Source: Methanosarcina barkeri 3
Lineage (GTDB): Archaea > Halobacteriota > Methanosarcinia > Methanosarcinales > Methanosarcinaceae
Assembly (NCBI RefSeq): GCF_000970305.1
Contig: NZ_CP009517.1
Location: 4,092,001 to 4,156,000 of the forward strand
DNA length: 64,000 nt
Direction of reading: 5' to 3'
The position numbers and the translations under genes were made by a program. Position 1 is the stretch's first letter. Each line of letters opens with the position of its first letter. A model generated the notes under the pieces. The model had not been told where the DNA came from. It saw nothing but the letters and a program-made list of their open reading frames with translations, and did no database searches. Of the stretch, positions 17,746 to 26,208 are shown one piece after another.

Positions 17746-18757
17746 GCTTATGGATAACGAGGGGGCAGCGCTTGAAGTACCGCTTCTTCAAGCTAATAAG
17801 GTTTCCGAATCCAGAGAAAATGACTCTCTTTTTGTGAAATCCGAGATTTATGAGCTGTCAGGTACTGTTTCAAGCCTTGGAATCGATTGGAACCTGCTTG
17901 ATATTTCGGAGTTTGAGACCTCCGAACCTCTGGGCATACTGGTTGAACTTGCACGAGCAGGAAAAATCGATCCCTGGGATATAGACATAGTACAGCTTAC
18001 TGACAGTTTTCTGGGAAGGGTGGAAGAGCTAAAGCAGATGGACCTCAGAATTTCCTCAAGGACGCTTCTTTATTCTGCTATTCTCCTGCGCATGAAGTCC
18101 TCGGGAATCCTTGAGGTAGAGGAGGAAGAGGTTGATACATTTGATTCGGATTTCCCTGAAGATCCTGATTTCCCCGAACCTGCAGAGTTTCCTATCCCGA
18201 AACTTCCAGTTCGTCGTGTTTCCACAAGGCCGGTAACACTAAATGAACTGATTCTTGAACTCAAGAAAGCCGAAAAAAGCCTTTCAAGAAAAAATGAGAA
18301 AAAAACCAGCCAAAATTCAGAAGAATCAAGTCCTCGTCCCAGGCTTACTACAGGAGATGTACTGGGTATTGCACATGATGAAGCCATAAGCTCTCGGTTG
18401 TCCCTTATGTGGCAAAGGCTTGCCGAACTATTTACGAAGCAATCTGTAGTGGTTTTTTCCAGTTTACAGGAAAGAAGTGAGGACAAAATTATGGATTATC
18501 TTTCTCTTCTTTTTCTTGCCTCAAGCAGGAAGATATGGCTTTTCCAGGATGGACTTTTTGAAGAATTATATATTTATCCGGGAGAAGAATCCGGTTTTTC
18601 CACCGAGGCTAATCCATCCCTTTTCCATGAAATGTCAGTAAAATCAAAAACTGAACTTTCAAAACCTGAAATTAAAGACTCTTCAAAACCGAATTTGACA
18701 GAGGAGGTTCCTTCACATAAAAACCAGGATGAGGAGCCTGAGTTAATTGTGCATTGA
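17738..18757 (+). CDS. scpA: Segregation and condensation protein A (kleisin)
   Basis: 339 aa, starting inside the smc stop region with GGAGTGAG 6 nt before the ATG. The N-terminal kleisin domain (about 50-140) has the family pattern EPLGILVELARAGKIDPWDIDIVQLTDSFL and LRISSRTLLYSAILLRMKS. A charged linker follows, and the C-terminal winged-helix region (about 205-280) should bind the SMC head. The last 50 residues are Ser/Glu/Lys-rich and probably disordered. It bridges the SMC heads and recruits ScpB. Confidence 0.93.
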   Translation: MAELMDNEGAALEVPLLQANKVSESRENDSLFVKSEIYELSGTVSSLGIDWNLLDISEFETSEPLGILVELARAGKIDPWDIDIVQLTDSFLGRVEELKQMDLRISSRTLLYSAILLRMKSSGILEVEEEEVDTFDSDFPEDPDFPEPAEFPIPKLPVRRVSTRPVTLNELILELKKAEKSLSRKNEKKTSQNSEESSPRPRLTTGDVLGIAHDEAISSRLSLMWQRLAELFTKQSVVVFSSLQERSEDKIMDYLSLLFLASSRKIWLFQDGLFEELYIYPGEESGFSTEANPSLFHEMSVKSKTELSKPEIKDSSKPNLTEEVPSHKNQDEEPELIVH

Positions 18758-18810
18758 TACTTACCCTTATACTTTGACATTATCCTTATAACTTGACATA
18801 CCTTGGTATC

Positions 18811-18882
18811 TTGAATATTATCTTGAGTATTATCTTGAATATTATCTTGAGTATTATCTTGAATATTATCTTGAATATTATC
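18811..18882. repeat. 12-bp tandem array between scpA and scpB
   Basis: Six contiguous copies of ttga(a/g)tattatc. It separates scpB from the scpA-smc unit by about 240 bp. Confidence 0.93.
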
Positions 18883-18996
18883 TTGTGCTCTAGGCTTTAA
18901 TCTTAGTAAAAGCCTGCAAAAACGACTAATTAACCCCGTCTTATTACAATTAACCTGATTAAAGAATATTTTGTTCTTTTTCTGGAAGTGAGAATT

Positions 18997-20112
18997 ATGA
19001 GTGAGCTTGAGATTATCGAAGCCGCGCTTTTTGCTGCTGGCAGGGCTGTAAGCCTCGAAAAGCTTACAAAAATTACAGGAAAACCAAAAAAAACAGTTCT
19101 TTCAGCAGTACAGAAATTGACAGAGGCTTATTCTTCCCGAGGATCCGGGATTGAGATTCTTGATCTTGGAGAGAGATATGTTATGCAGGTCAAACCTGAA
19201 TACTCCGAGCTTATGCGGGAAGTAGCCCCAAAAGAGCTTTCAGCCCCAAAACTTCGTACCCTTTCCATGATTGCCTATCATCAGCCCCTGCTTCAGTCAG
19301 ACCTCATTGATATGAGAGGAAGCGGAGCCTATGACCATATAAAGGACCTTATAGAGCGAGGTTTTGTAGACTCTGTGCCTTGCGGGAGAAGCAGGCAGCT
19401 TTCTACAACTCCTCTTTTTGCAGATTATTTCGGGCTTAAAAGAAATGACCCTAAAGCCATAAAAGATAAAATCCTTGAACTTTTGAGATTACAGGCCGGG
19501 CAAAGTGATATCAACCTATGGATAGGAAGGAAGACTATTGCCGTGACACCTATGTACGAATCTCTTATGAGCATGTGCGGAATTAAGGAATATTTCATAG
19601 CAAATGCTTACTCGCCCTCAAAGGAGGAAATTTCCCGGCTACTTGAAACCGATGTAGTCATTATCTCGGCAGGTTATTCCGATACTGTAAGGCAGTACTG
19701 CGACGGAGAAATCCTTGAGATGCGTTCAACAACTTTTGAAGACCTTATAGAAGCTCTTGCCCTACTTGCGGAAGAACTTCCCGATGAAGTAGACTCCGAA
19801 ATGGTGGAAAAAAGCGTTGAGAAAATTAGAGAAACCAGGGAAAGATATGTTTCTTCGGCTGTCCTTATCGAGAAGAAGGTTAAACCTGCAACTGAAATGG
19901 TTTCAAGAATCGTAAACGATCTTTCCCTTGGAATTTCCGCAGACGGGGTTCTTATCGCACCTGACTATGGAGTTTCGAAAAGTGGGATTAAGATCGAAAA
20001 GGATGCTCAGATCCTTATACCCACACACCGTAATGTTGAGGGTGATCTTCTTCAGAGAGTCTGTGCAAAGTATGACTCTATTCTCGAAGGTCTTAAGAAG
20101 TTTGAAGACTAA
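18997..20112 (+). CDS. scpB: ScpB-like protein with large C-terminal extension
   Basis: 371 aa from the ATG at 18997 (ribosome site GGAAGTGAG just before; a GTG at 18988 is less likely). Residues 1-170 are a ScpB module of two winged helices (SELEIIEAALFAAGR, PKLRTLSMIAYHQPLLQSDLIDMRG, RGFVDSVPCGRSRQLSTTPLF). ScpB is normally about 200 aa; here about 190 extra residues follow, with VVIISAGYSDTVRQYCDG, a helical EALALLAEELPDEVDSEMV segment and a C-terminal globular part. I do not recognise this extension. It should work with SMC-ScpA in chromosome compaction. Confidence 0.88.
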   Translation: MSELEIIEAALFAAGRAVSLEKLTKITGKPKKTVLSAVQKLTEAYSSRGSGIEILDLGERYVMQVKPEYSELMREVAPKELSAPKLRTLSMIAYHQPLLQSDLIDMRGSGAYDHIKDLIERGFVDSVPCGRSRQLSTTPLFADYFGLKRNDPKAIKDKILELLRLQAGQSDINLWIGRKTIAVTPMYESLMSMCGIKEYFIANAYSPSKEEISRLLETDVVIISAGYSDTVRQYCDGEILEMRSTTFEDLIEALALLAEELPDEVDSEMVEKSVEKIRETRERYVSSAVLIEKKVKPATEMVSRIVNDLSLGISADGVLIAPDYGVSKSGIKIEKDAQILIPTHRNVEGDLLQRVCAKYDSILEGLKKFED

Positions 20113-20199
20113 ATTACCTTATAAAATATACAAACTCCCTCGTCCCCACTTATTTTTTCCAAATGACGCGCGTTCTTAATTTAAGCTTTTCTATGGCCT

Positions 20200-20306
20200 T
20201 TATATTCTATATATAAACCATTTATATAGTAACCTGGGTATTTAACTATAGCTTTATATACTGGTTAGAGGATATTACCTTTGCTTTATATACTGAGGGT
20301 TGACTA
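20200..20306 (+). promoter_or_regulatory. multiple TATA-box promoter region of tbp
   Basis: Four TATA-like elements: ttatattctatatataaacc (about 20200-20219), catttatatag (about 20219-20229), and two identical gctttatatactg copies (about 20250 and 20283). The last is only about 12 bp before the tbp start, too close to act as a normal promoter. Binding of TBP there would be autoregulatory; this is inference. Confidence 0.55.
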
Positions 20307-20858
20307 ATGAGCGAATCTAGCATCAAGATCGAAAATGTGGTTGCATCCACTAAACTCGCTGAAGAATTCGACTTAACTGTTATCGAATCCCAGTTCGAAG
20401 GAGCCGAGTACAACAAACAGAAGTTCCCCGGACTCGTTTACAGGGTTTCAGATCCTAAAGCTGCATTCCTGGTCTTTACTTCCGGTAAGGTTGTCTGTAC
20501 AGGGGCAAAAAATGTTGCCGATGTACATACAGTTATAGGCAATATGGCGAGAAAGCTGAACAGTATAGGGATCAAGACCATAGAGAATCCCCAGATTACT
20601 GTCCAGAATATTGTTGCTTCAGCAGACCTGCATACTATTTTGAACCTGAACGCAATTGCAATAGGGCTTGGACTTGAAAACATTGAATATGAGCCCGAGC
20701 AGTTCCCTGGTCTTGTATACAGAATTGATGAACCCAAAGTAGTTGTGCTTATATTCAGCTCCGGAAAACTGGTAGTTACAGGTGGAAAATCTCCTGAAGA
20801 CTGCGAGAGAGGAGTTGAAGTCGTCCGCCAGCAGCTCGACAACATGGGGCTTTTATAA
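20307..20858 (+). CDS. tbp: TATA-box-binding protein
   Basis: 183 aa, the archaeal core TBP length. The two pseudo-symmetric repeats are plain: [14 protein letters not shown]...[28 protein letters not shown] and [12 protein letters not shown]...[30 protein letters not shown]. It recognises box A promoters and recruits TFB. No acidic tail of note. Start ATG has gagggttga upstream. It is separated from scpB by a multi-TATA promoter region. Confidence 0.98.
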   Translation: MSESSIKIENVVASTKLAEEFDLTVIESQFEGAEYNKQKFPGLVYRVSDPKAAFLVFTSGKVVCTGAKNVADVHTVIGNMARKLNSIGIKTIENPQITVQNIVASADLHTILNLNAIAIGLGLENIEYEPEQFPGLVYRIDEPKVVVLIFSSGKLVVTGGKSPEDCERGVEVVRQQLDNMGLL

Positions 20859-20911
20859 GAACCCTCAATATATTGCATACAACCTTTACTGGAAGTAAAG
20901 TAACCGATATA

Positions 20912-20964
20912 ACTTATACAATAAAATGGACTTATACAATAAAATTAATTTATACAATAAAACG
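20912..20964. repeat. 18-bp repeat, three copies
   Basis: ttatacaataaaa recurs at 20914, 20932 and 20950 (18-bp period), upstream of the glycosyltransferase gene. The copies are TATA-like and may double as promoter elements. Confidence 0.8.
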
Positions 20965-21011
20965 GGTTCTGCGATGCGCGTAGAGGTTCCGGCAAAGGAT
21001 ATGTGTGAGAC

Positions 21012-21932
21012 GTGAACAGCACAGATGTTTGCATTCTGATTCCCACCCTGAACGAAGCTGCAACAATAGGGCAGCTTATTAAAGACTTCAAGCAGGAAGG
21101 CTTTTCCAACATTCTGGTAATTGATGGAAACAGCAAGGACGGCACTGGGCAAATCGCAGAAGCTGAAGGCGCAAAAGTTGTCATGCAGACCGGAAAAGGT
21201 AAAGGGCAGGCAATGATTCAGGCTTTCGAGCTTATAGAAAGCCCTTACATAATAATGGTTGACGGTGACGGAACATACCTTGCCCGAGAAGCTCGCTCCC
21301 TTCTAAGGCCTTTACTGGAAGATAGTGCCGACCATGTAATAGGCAACAGGCTGGAGAATTACTCCAAGGGAGCTTTTACGAGGCTCAATCTTGTGGGCAA
21401 TCATCTTATAAACATGTTTTTTGACGTTGCATATGGCGTAAAATTAAAAGATATCCTCTCAGGTTACCGTGCGTTTACGCTTGAAAGTGTAAAAGAACTT
21501 GAACTTAATAAGACAGGTTTCGAGATAGAAACCGAAATTTCTGTAGAATGTATTCTTAAAAAACAGAGGGTCGAAGAAGTTCCTATCACTTATTTACCGA
21601 GAAGTAAAAAAGGCGCAACCAAGTTAAATCCGGTAAAAGACGGATTCAGGATTGGATCTACAATCTATAGGCTTGCAAAAATGCACAATCCTATGTTCTA
21701 CTTTGGGATAATAGGTTCTATCTTTATCCTGACAGGGCTGTTCACAGGAATCTTTGTTGTAATTGAGTGGTGGTCCCGTGATATCACTCATAACCAGCTT
21801 TCCGTTTTAACAACACTGCTAATTGTGTTCGGCCTTCAGATGTATATATTCGGACTCTTGAGTGATTTCATATTAACTCTCCATAGGCAAACAGTCCGTT
21901 TAATTATGGAGCAGAACAAACAAAAGAAATAA
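21012..21932 (+). CDS. AglJ-like dolichyl-phosphate sugar transferase (GT2 family)
   Basis: 306 aa, GTG start. The GT2 fold is complete: CILIPTLNEAATIGQLI, VIDGNSKDGT, KGKGQAM, catalytic MVDGDGTY (DGD), and DILSGYRAFT. Two C-terminal membrane helices (about 228-256 and 268-292) anchor it. The pattern fits the archaeal S-layer N-glycosylation enzyme AglJ, which loads the first sugar onto dolichyl phosphate, but related dolichol-phosphate mannosyltransferases look similar. No other glycosylation gene adjoins it. Confidence 0.85.
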   Translation: MNSTDVCILIPTLNEAATIGQLIKDFKQEGFSNILVIDGNSKDGTGQIAEAEGAKVVMQTGKGKGQAMIQAFELIESPYIIMVDGDGTYLAREARSLLRPLLEDSADHVIGNRLENYSKGAFTRLNLVGNHLINMFFDVAYGVKLKDILSGYRAFTLESVKELELNKTGFEIETEISVECILKKQRVEEVPITYLPRSKKGATKLNPVKDGFRIGSTIYRLAKMHNPMFYFGIIGSIFILTGLFTGIFVVIEWWSRDITHNQLSVLTTLLIVFGLQMYIFGLLSDFILTLHRQTVRLIMEQNKQKK

Positions 21933-22401
21933 AAAATTTCTATTTTTTCAGTCTATGTTTTTTGATTTTAAGTTAATGACTTTTTGAAGCTAAGAGGTCA
22001 TTAAAACTGTTTAGCATCAATTGTCTTAACGATTTTTCCTTATTTTTAGAATGAGCATAGCTTATGTTTCCAAAAGGTAACCTGGGATATAAAGCCTGGT
22101 AAAAAAATAACTGATTGTAATTACCCTATAGATAATTTCTGCCTAAAAAATCTTAACTAATTTTTGATCCTCTTGTCTCCAATACATAAATGTTCTTTTA
22201 TCCAAAATTGTTAAAATTTTAGCCCGAAAACTTATAAAGAATTAATTCGAAGTAAGGAGTGTAGAGTTCAAACAAAAAATTTAAAAGTTAACTTGAGTTT
22301 CATACGTCCAGAGGCAAGAGAATCATAGACATTACAGTATCTGCTTACAGTATCTGCTTGCAAACGTTGAAACTGTACCTTAATTCTTAGAGGTAAACAA
22401 A
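21933..22401. other. AT-rich spacer
   Basis: 469 bp, no coding frame. A T-rich run right after the glycosyltransferase stop (tttctattttttcag) may end its transcript. 'acagtatctgctt' is directly repeated at about 22333-22360, just upstream of the next gene. Confidence 0.5.
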
Positions 22402-22695
22402 ATGTTATTAGTTACACAATTTGATATTGATGCGGATATTATAGATGTTCCGCAAACAATAGTAGAAGACGCTGAATATTATCAAGATCAATTTCTCAAA
22501 TGGCTTTACAACAAATCTGTCAACCATTCATACTGGTATTATAAAGACGGCAAGAAGTATGGTTTGGTGTATCGTTCCGATGCATTTGTAGAATGGTTGA
22601 ATAAGTATCCACTAAAAGAAAATAGTCAAAAGGCAAAGATTGTATCACAACATTTGAGTGAGTATGAAAAAGCCTTGCCGATTTTGTTCTATTGA
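22402..22695 (+). CDS. hypothetical protein
   Basis: 97 aa, ATG with a clear GAGGT ribosome site 10 nt upstream, which argues it is real. Soluble, aromatic-rich (SYWYYKDGKKYGLVYRSDAF), acidic N-terminus. The gene is AT-rich compared with its neighbours and is followed after 13 bp by another unknown gene, so the two may be an operon. No family recognised. Confidence 0.65.
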   Translation: MLLVTQFDIDADIIDVPQTIVEDAEYYQDQFLKWLYNKSVNHSYWYYKDGKKYGLVYRSDAFVEWLNKYPLKENSQKAKIVSQHLSEYEKALPILFY

Positions 22696-22708
22696 GAGAG
22701 CAATAAAC

Positions 22709-23518
22709 ATGACGAAAAAAGATCGATATTTTATTGCTCTATTTTTAATTCTTGTTGTCGGGGGTATTCCCATGAGCATTATTCTCCATTCAATCTATAT
22801 GGATTCAATAGATTGGAGAGATAGAGGTCAACGGTATAATTGCATATATGACGTCAATGTAGGGGGCCTTTCTGGAAGGGACGTATTAGGGCCTACCGTA
22901 ATAATGGTTCCAATTCCTGCAACTAAAGAAGGCAAATTTTTTACTCCCCCTGCTCAGAAAAACCCTTGTTTTACTCAGGAGATAATGCACGAGATCGATA
23001 ACTGGCCTGAACAATACCGCAAAGGTCCTTACTTTGAAAATGCAACTGAAACCTTTGACAACAAAACAACACCAGGAGGTTGGACAACCTTTATTGCAGA
23101 AACTGAGAAAGGATATATGCTTGGATTCAGGACAAATGAATCCAGGCTTCAGGATATTTCTTTTAGTGCAAATTTTGTTGCAGACTATTTTGATATTTTT
23201 GATCCTATAAGTAACGGAAGTCCAATATTATTCCCAGTTGAAAATATTTCGAATATTTCTGTAATCCCTTATGGAGAATACACCAGGTATGACTCAAATC
23301 CGACTTATGACAGTTATGTCTATGTAAGTGAATGTAGACAAGGAGCACCGATATATTTCCACATCCGTTTGGAAGCAAATAATGACCCCGGGGAGTGGCC
23401 CAGGGAATACAGAGGTCAATATTTGAACGAAATAAAAGAAACTACTAGTGGCACAGGCTTTTTAAAAGCCAAGGTTACTCTGGGACAGGAATTTTATTTT
23501 ATGGCAATACCTGAATAA
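22709..23518 (+). CDS. hypothetical membrane-anchored extracellular protein
   Basis: 269 aa from the ATG at 22709 (13 nt after the previous stop, gagag upstream). A basic N-terminus MTKKDR is followed by one hydrophobic helix (about 7-27) and an extracytoplasmic domain of about 240 residues rich in Asn, Pro and aromatic residues, with several N-glycosylation sequons (NAT, NKT, NES, NIS). No lipobox. No domain recognised; it could be a cell-surface protein. Confidence 0.7.
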   Translation: MTKKDRYFIALFLILVVGGIPMSIILHSIYMDSIDWRDRGQRYNCIYDVNVGGLSGRDVLGPTVIMVPIPATKEGKFFTPPAQKNPCFTQEIMHEIDNWPEQYRKGPYFENATETFDNKTTPGGWTTFIAETEKGYMLGFRTNESRLQDISFSANFVADYFDIFDPISNGSPILFPVENISNISVIPYGEYTRYDSNPTYDSYVYVSECRQGAPIYFHIRLEANNDPGEWPREYRGQYLNEIKETTSGTGFLKAKVTLGQEFYFMAIPE

Positions 23519-24083
23519 GTCTGAATATTAACTACAGTGTTTTTGTGGAGTTCAAGCAAACTTTCCAGGACATTTGAACTCCACAACTAGTAGTAAATAA
23601 ATGGTTTTTTGAAATAATACAAGTATCAAATAGCGTAGAAATTATGTGAATTTATTATGGCAATGTTTACCAATATATTTGCCAAATAGATAATAGTTCA
23701 AAATAGTAAACTAATTTTTGAATATAGAAAATTGAGGTCTTGTGTTTCTCCCGTTAGACTATCCATATTATGCCTCATTTTACTATGAACCTTGCCTTCT
23801 TCACCCATCAAGTTAAAACAAATTTACTTGTTTTTTACTCAATGAATGTTTAGTAATTATTTATAAAATATTTATTTTAATCACATATCTTATATTTTCC
23901 AATAACTATAGACATTGAAGTAAAGTAAACTTGATTAAGGTTAAAGTTAATTTTTTAAAAAGTGTTATATATAATTACGCGCCTTTTATGATCTAACTCA
24001 CCCTTGCCCTAATTACAAACTTATCTTACAGACAGATCTTACAGACAAATTCTATAGATTATCAAAATCTTGAGGTTAATAAT
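23519..24083. other. long upstream region of thiC
   Basis: 565 bp without a gene. A TATA-like ttatatataatt (about 23966-23977) is the likely thiC box, giving a leader of roughly 80-90 nt. The leader holds 'cttacagacagatcttacagacaa', a short direct repeat. I see no TPP-riboswitch (THI box) signature. Confidence 0.5.
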
Positions 24084-25370
24084 ATGACGATCGTGGAAGA
24101 TGCACAAAAAGGGATTATCACCGAAGAAATGAAGATTGTTGCAAAGGACGAAGGACTTGACCCTGAATTCATCCGTCGTGGGGTTGCAGCCGGAAGAATT
24201 GTTATTCCAACATCTCCATACAGACAGGTAAAAATCTGCGGTATAGGAGAAGGTCTCAGGACCAAGGTCAATGCATCCATTGGTGTATCCTCGGACATTG
24301 TTGATGCAGATATGGAAGTTAAAAAAGCTCAGGCGGCCGAAGCTGCAGGCGCAGACACACTTATGGAGCTCGGAACTGGCGGAGATTTCCTTGCAATTAG
24401 AAAAAAGGTCATCGACAGCATTTCTCTTTCAGTGGGTTCAGTACCTCTTTACCAGGCTTTCATTGAGGCTGCAAGAAAATACGGTTCAATTGTGCATATG
24501 ACCGAAGAAGAACTCTTCAAGGCAACCGAAGACCAGGCAAAGCTCGGAACCAACTTCATGGCAATCCACACAGGAATCAACAATATCACCATGGATCGGC
24601 TTAAAGCCCATGGCAGGTACGGTGGCCTCTGCTCCCGTGGTGGTGCCTTCATGACTTCCTGGATGCTCCACAACGAAAAGGAAAACCCTCTTTATGCAAA
24701 CTTTGATTATCTCATTGAAATCCTCAAGGAGCACGAAGTAGTCCTTTCTACAGGAAATGGAATGCGTGCAGGTGCAGTCCACGACGCAACTGACCGTGCC
24801 CAGATCCAGGAACTCATTATCAATGCCGAACTGGCTGATAAAGCCCACAAACAGGGTCTACAGGTCATTGTCGAAGGTCCGGGTCACGTCCCTCTAGACC
24901 AGATCGGAACCAACGTAAAACTCATGAAGGAAATGAGCGGTCACAAGCCTTTCTACATGCTCGGTCCACTTGTAACTGACATCGCACCCGGTTATGACCA
25001 CATCGTAACCGCAATCGGAGCATCTGTATCTGCATCATACGGATGTGATTTCCTCTGCTACGTTACTCCTGCAGAACACCTGGCTCTTCCAAACCTCGAA
25101 GATGTCATCACAGGAGTCAAAACCTCCAGGATTGCAGCTCATGTAGGCGATATGGTGAAATATCCAGACAGGGCAAGAGAACAGGACCTTGCGATGGGCA
25201 GGGCCAGAAGAGAACTTGATTGGCAAAAGATGTACTCTCTTGCAATCGATCCAGAACACGCAAAAGAAGTTAGGAACAGCAGGGCTCCCGAAGATACAGA
25301 TGCCTGCACAATGTGCGGTAACTTCTGCGCCCTCAAGATCGTAAACCAGAACTACAACCTTGCAAAATAA
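24084..25370 (+). CDS. thiC: Phosphomethylpyrimidine synthase ThiC
   Basis: 428 aa, the short archaeal and clostridial form. Core motifs: SIGVSSDI, ADTLMELGTGGD, GGAFMTSWML, GNGMRAGAVHDA, VEGPGHVPLDQI, MLGPLVTDIAPGYDHI and YVTPAEHL. The C-terminal cluster ligands are C408, C411 and C415 (CX2CX3C), whereas E. coli ThiC has CX2CX4C. ThiC is a radical-SAM enzyme that converts aminoimidazole ribotide to HMP phosphate for thiamin. Ribosome site GAGGT is 9 nt upstream. No other thi gene is adjacent. Confidence 0.97.
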   Translation: MTIVEDAQKGIITEEMKIVAKDEGLDPEFIRRGVAAGRIVIPTSPYRQVKICGIGEGLRTKVNASIGVSSDIVDADMEVKKAQAAEAAGADTLMELGTGGDFLAIRKKVIDSISLSVGSVPLYQAFIEAARKYGSIVHMTEEELFKATEDQAKLGTNFMAIHTGINNITMDRLKAHGRYGGLCSRGGAFMTSWMLHNEKENPLYANFDYLIEILKEHEVVLSTGNGMRAGAVHDATDRAQIQELIINAELADKAHKQGLQVIVEGPGHVPLDQIGTNVKLMKEMSGHKPFYMLGPLVTDIAPGYDHIVTAIGASVSASYGCDFLCYVTPAEHLALPNLEDVITGVKTSRIAAHVGDMVKYPDRAREQDLAMGRARRELDWQKMYSLAIDPEHAKEVRNSRAPEDTDACTMCGNFCALKIVNQNYNLAK

Positions 25371-25390
25371 GCAGGTACTGGTAACGTAAA

Positions 25391-25420
25391 GTAAAGCCTT
25401 CGGGCTTTACTGATCTCATC
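25391..25420 (+). terminator. terminator after thiC
   Basis: A perfect 8-bp stem GTAAAGCC/GGCTTTAC closed by a TTCG tetraloop at 25391-25410, 20 nt after the thiC stop, followed by a moderately T-rich tail. Confidence 0.75.
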
Positions 25421-25490
25421 TTTTAAACGTTTGTATGTTCTATTTTTCATTGCGTTTTTTCCAGAACGAGTTCTCTCTCCGGTTATTAAT

Positions 25491-25605
25491 TTCTAACCTC
25501 TGCAGTAAGTTTATTCACCAAATATCATTTTCTAACCTCTGCAGTGAGTTTATTCACCAAATATCATTTTCTAACCTCTGCAGTGAGTTTATTCGCCAAG
25601 TTATC
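25491..25605. repeat. 39-bp tandem repeat upstream of ogt
   Basis: Three nearly identical copies begin with ttctaacctctgcagt at 25491, 25530 and 25569. They end about 60 bp before the ogt start. Confidence 0.93.
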
Positions 25606-25667
25606 GAATAAACATTTTTACTAGAAATAAACAACTACCTGTAACTGAGATACGGAAGGAGAACAAA

Positions 25668-26141
25668 ATGTACTACGACATAATAGAATCCCCAATCGGT
25701 CCCATTCTTCTGGCAGGAGATGAAAAAGGGCTGAAACACCTTAATTTCCTGCAAGGCAAGAAGAGAATAGAAGTCCCTGCTGACTGGGTAGAAAATAAAG
25801 ATTTTTTCAGGGAGGCTGCAAGGCAGCTTGAAGCTTATTTTTTGGGGGAACTCAAATCCTTTGATCTTAAACTGGCTCCTGAAGGAACGGATTTTCAAAA
25901 GTCAGTCTGGAAAGCTCTATGCGAAATCCCTTATGGGGAAACTCGAACTTATAAAGAAATAGCTGTATCTATTGGAAAGCCAAAGGCTTATAGAGCGGTG
26001 GGACTTGCAAATAACAGGAATCCGATTGCAATAATAGTGCCCTGCCACAGGGTCATAGGCTCGGATGGAAAACTTACAGGTTATGCCAGTGGGCTGGATG
26101 TAAAAGAGTTTTTATTGAAACTTGAAGAAAAAAAAGTTTGA
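25668..26141 (+). CDS. ogt: Methylated-DNA-protein-cysteine methyltransferase
   Basis: 157 aa. The active-site IVPCHRVIG has the acceptor Cys at 126, with the upstream DNA-binding helix (GETRTYKEIAVSIGKP..YRAVGLANNRNP) and the C-terminal LTGYASGLDVKEFLL. It repairs O6-alkylguanine by suicide transfer. Ribosome site GGAGAA precedes the ATG. A decayed second copy of its C-terminal part lies at 27696-27832. Confidence 0.96.
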   Translation: MYYDIIESPIGPILLAGDEKGLKHLNFLQGKKRIEVPADWVENKDFFREAARQLEAYFLGELKSFDLKLAPEGTDFQKSVWKALCEIPYGETRTYKEIAVSIGKPKAYRAVGLANNRNPIAIIVPCHRVIGSDGKLTGYASGLDVKEFLLKLEEKKV

Positions 26142-26144
26142 GAT

Positions 26145-26175
26145 CAGAAAAACAAAAACTTATCTCGTTTTTCTG
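26145..26175. terminator. bidirectional hairpin between convergent genes
   Basis: A perfect 9-bp inverted repeat cagaaaaac/gtttttctg (26145-26153 and 26167-26175) between the convergent ogt and lipoprotein genes. Its arms supply the T-rich run on both strands. Confidence 0.6.
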
Positions 26176-26208
26176 TATTCCTTTTTATCTATCTGTGAAT
26201 CATTTCCG

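Noticed and set aside
23519-24083. possible TPP riboswitch upstream of thiC
   Set aside because: No CUGAGA or other THI-box core and no fitting helices seen.
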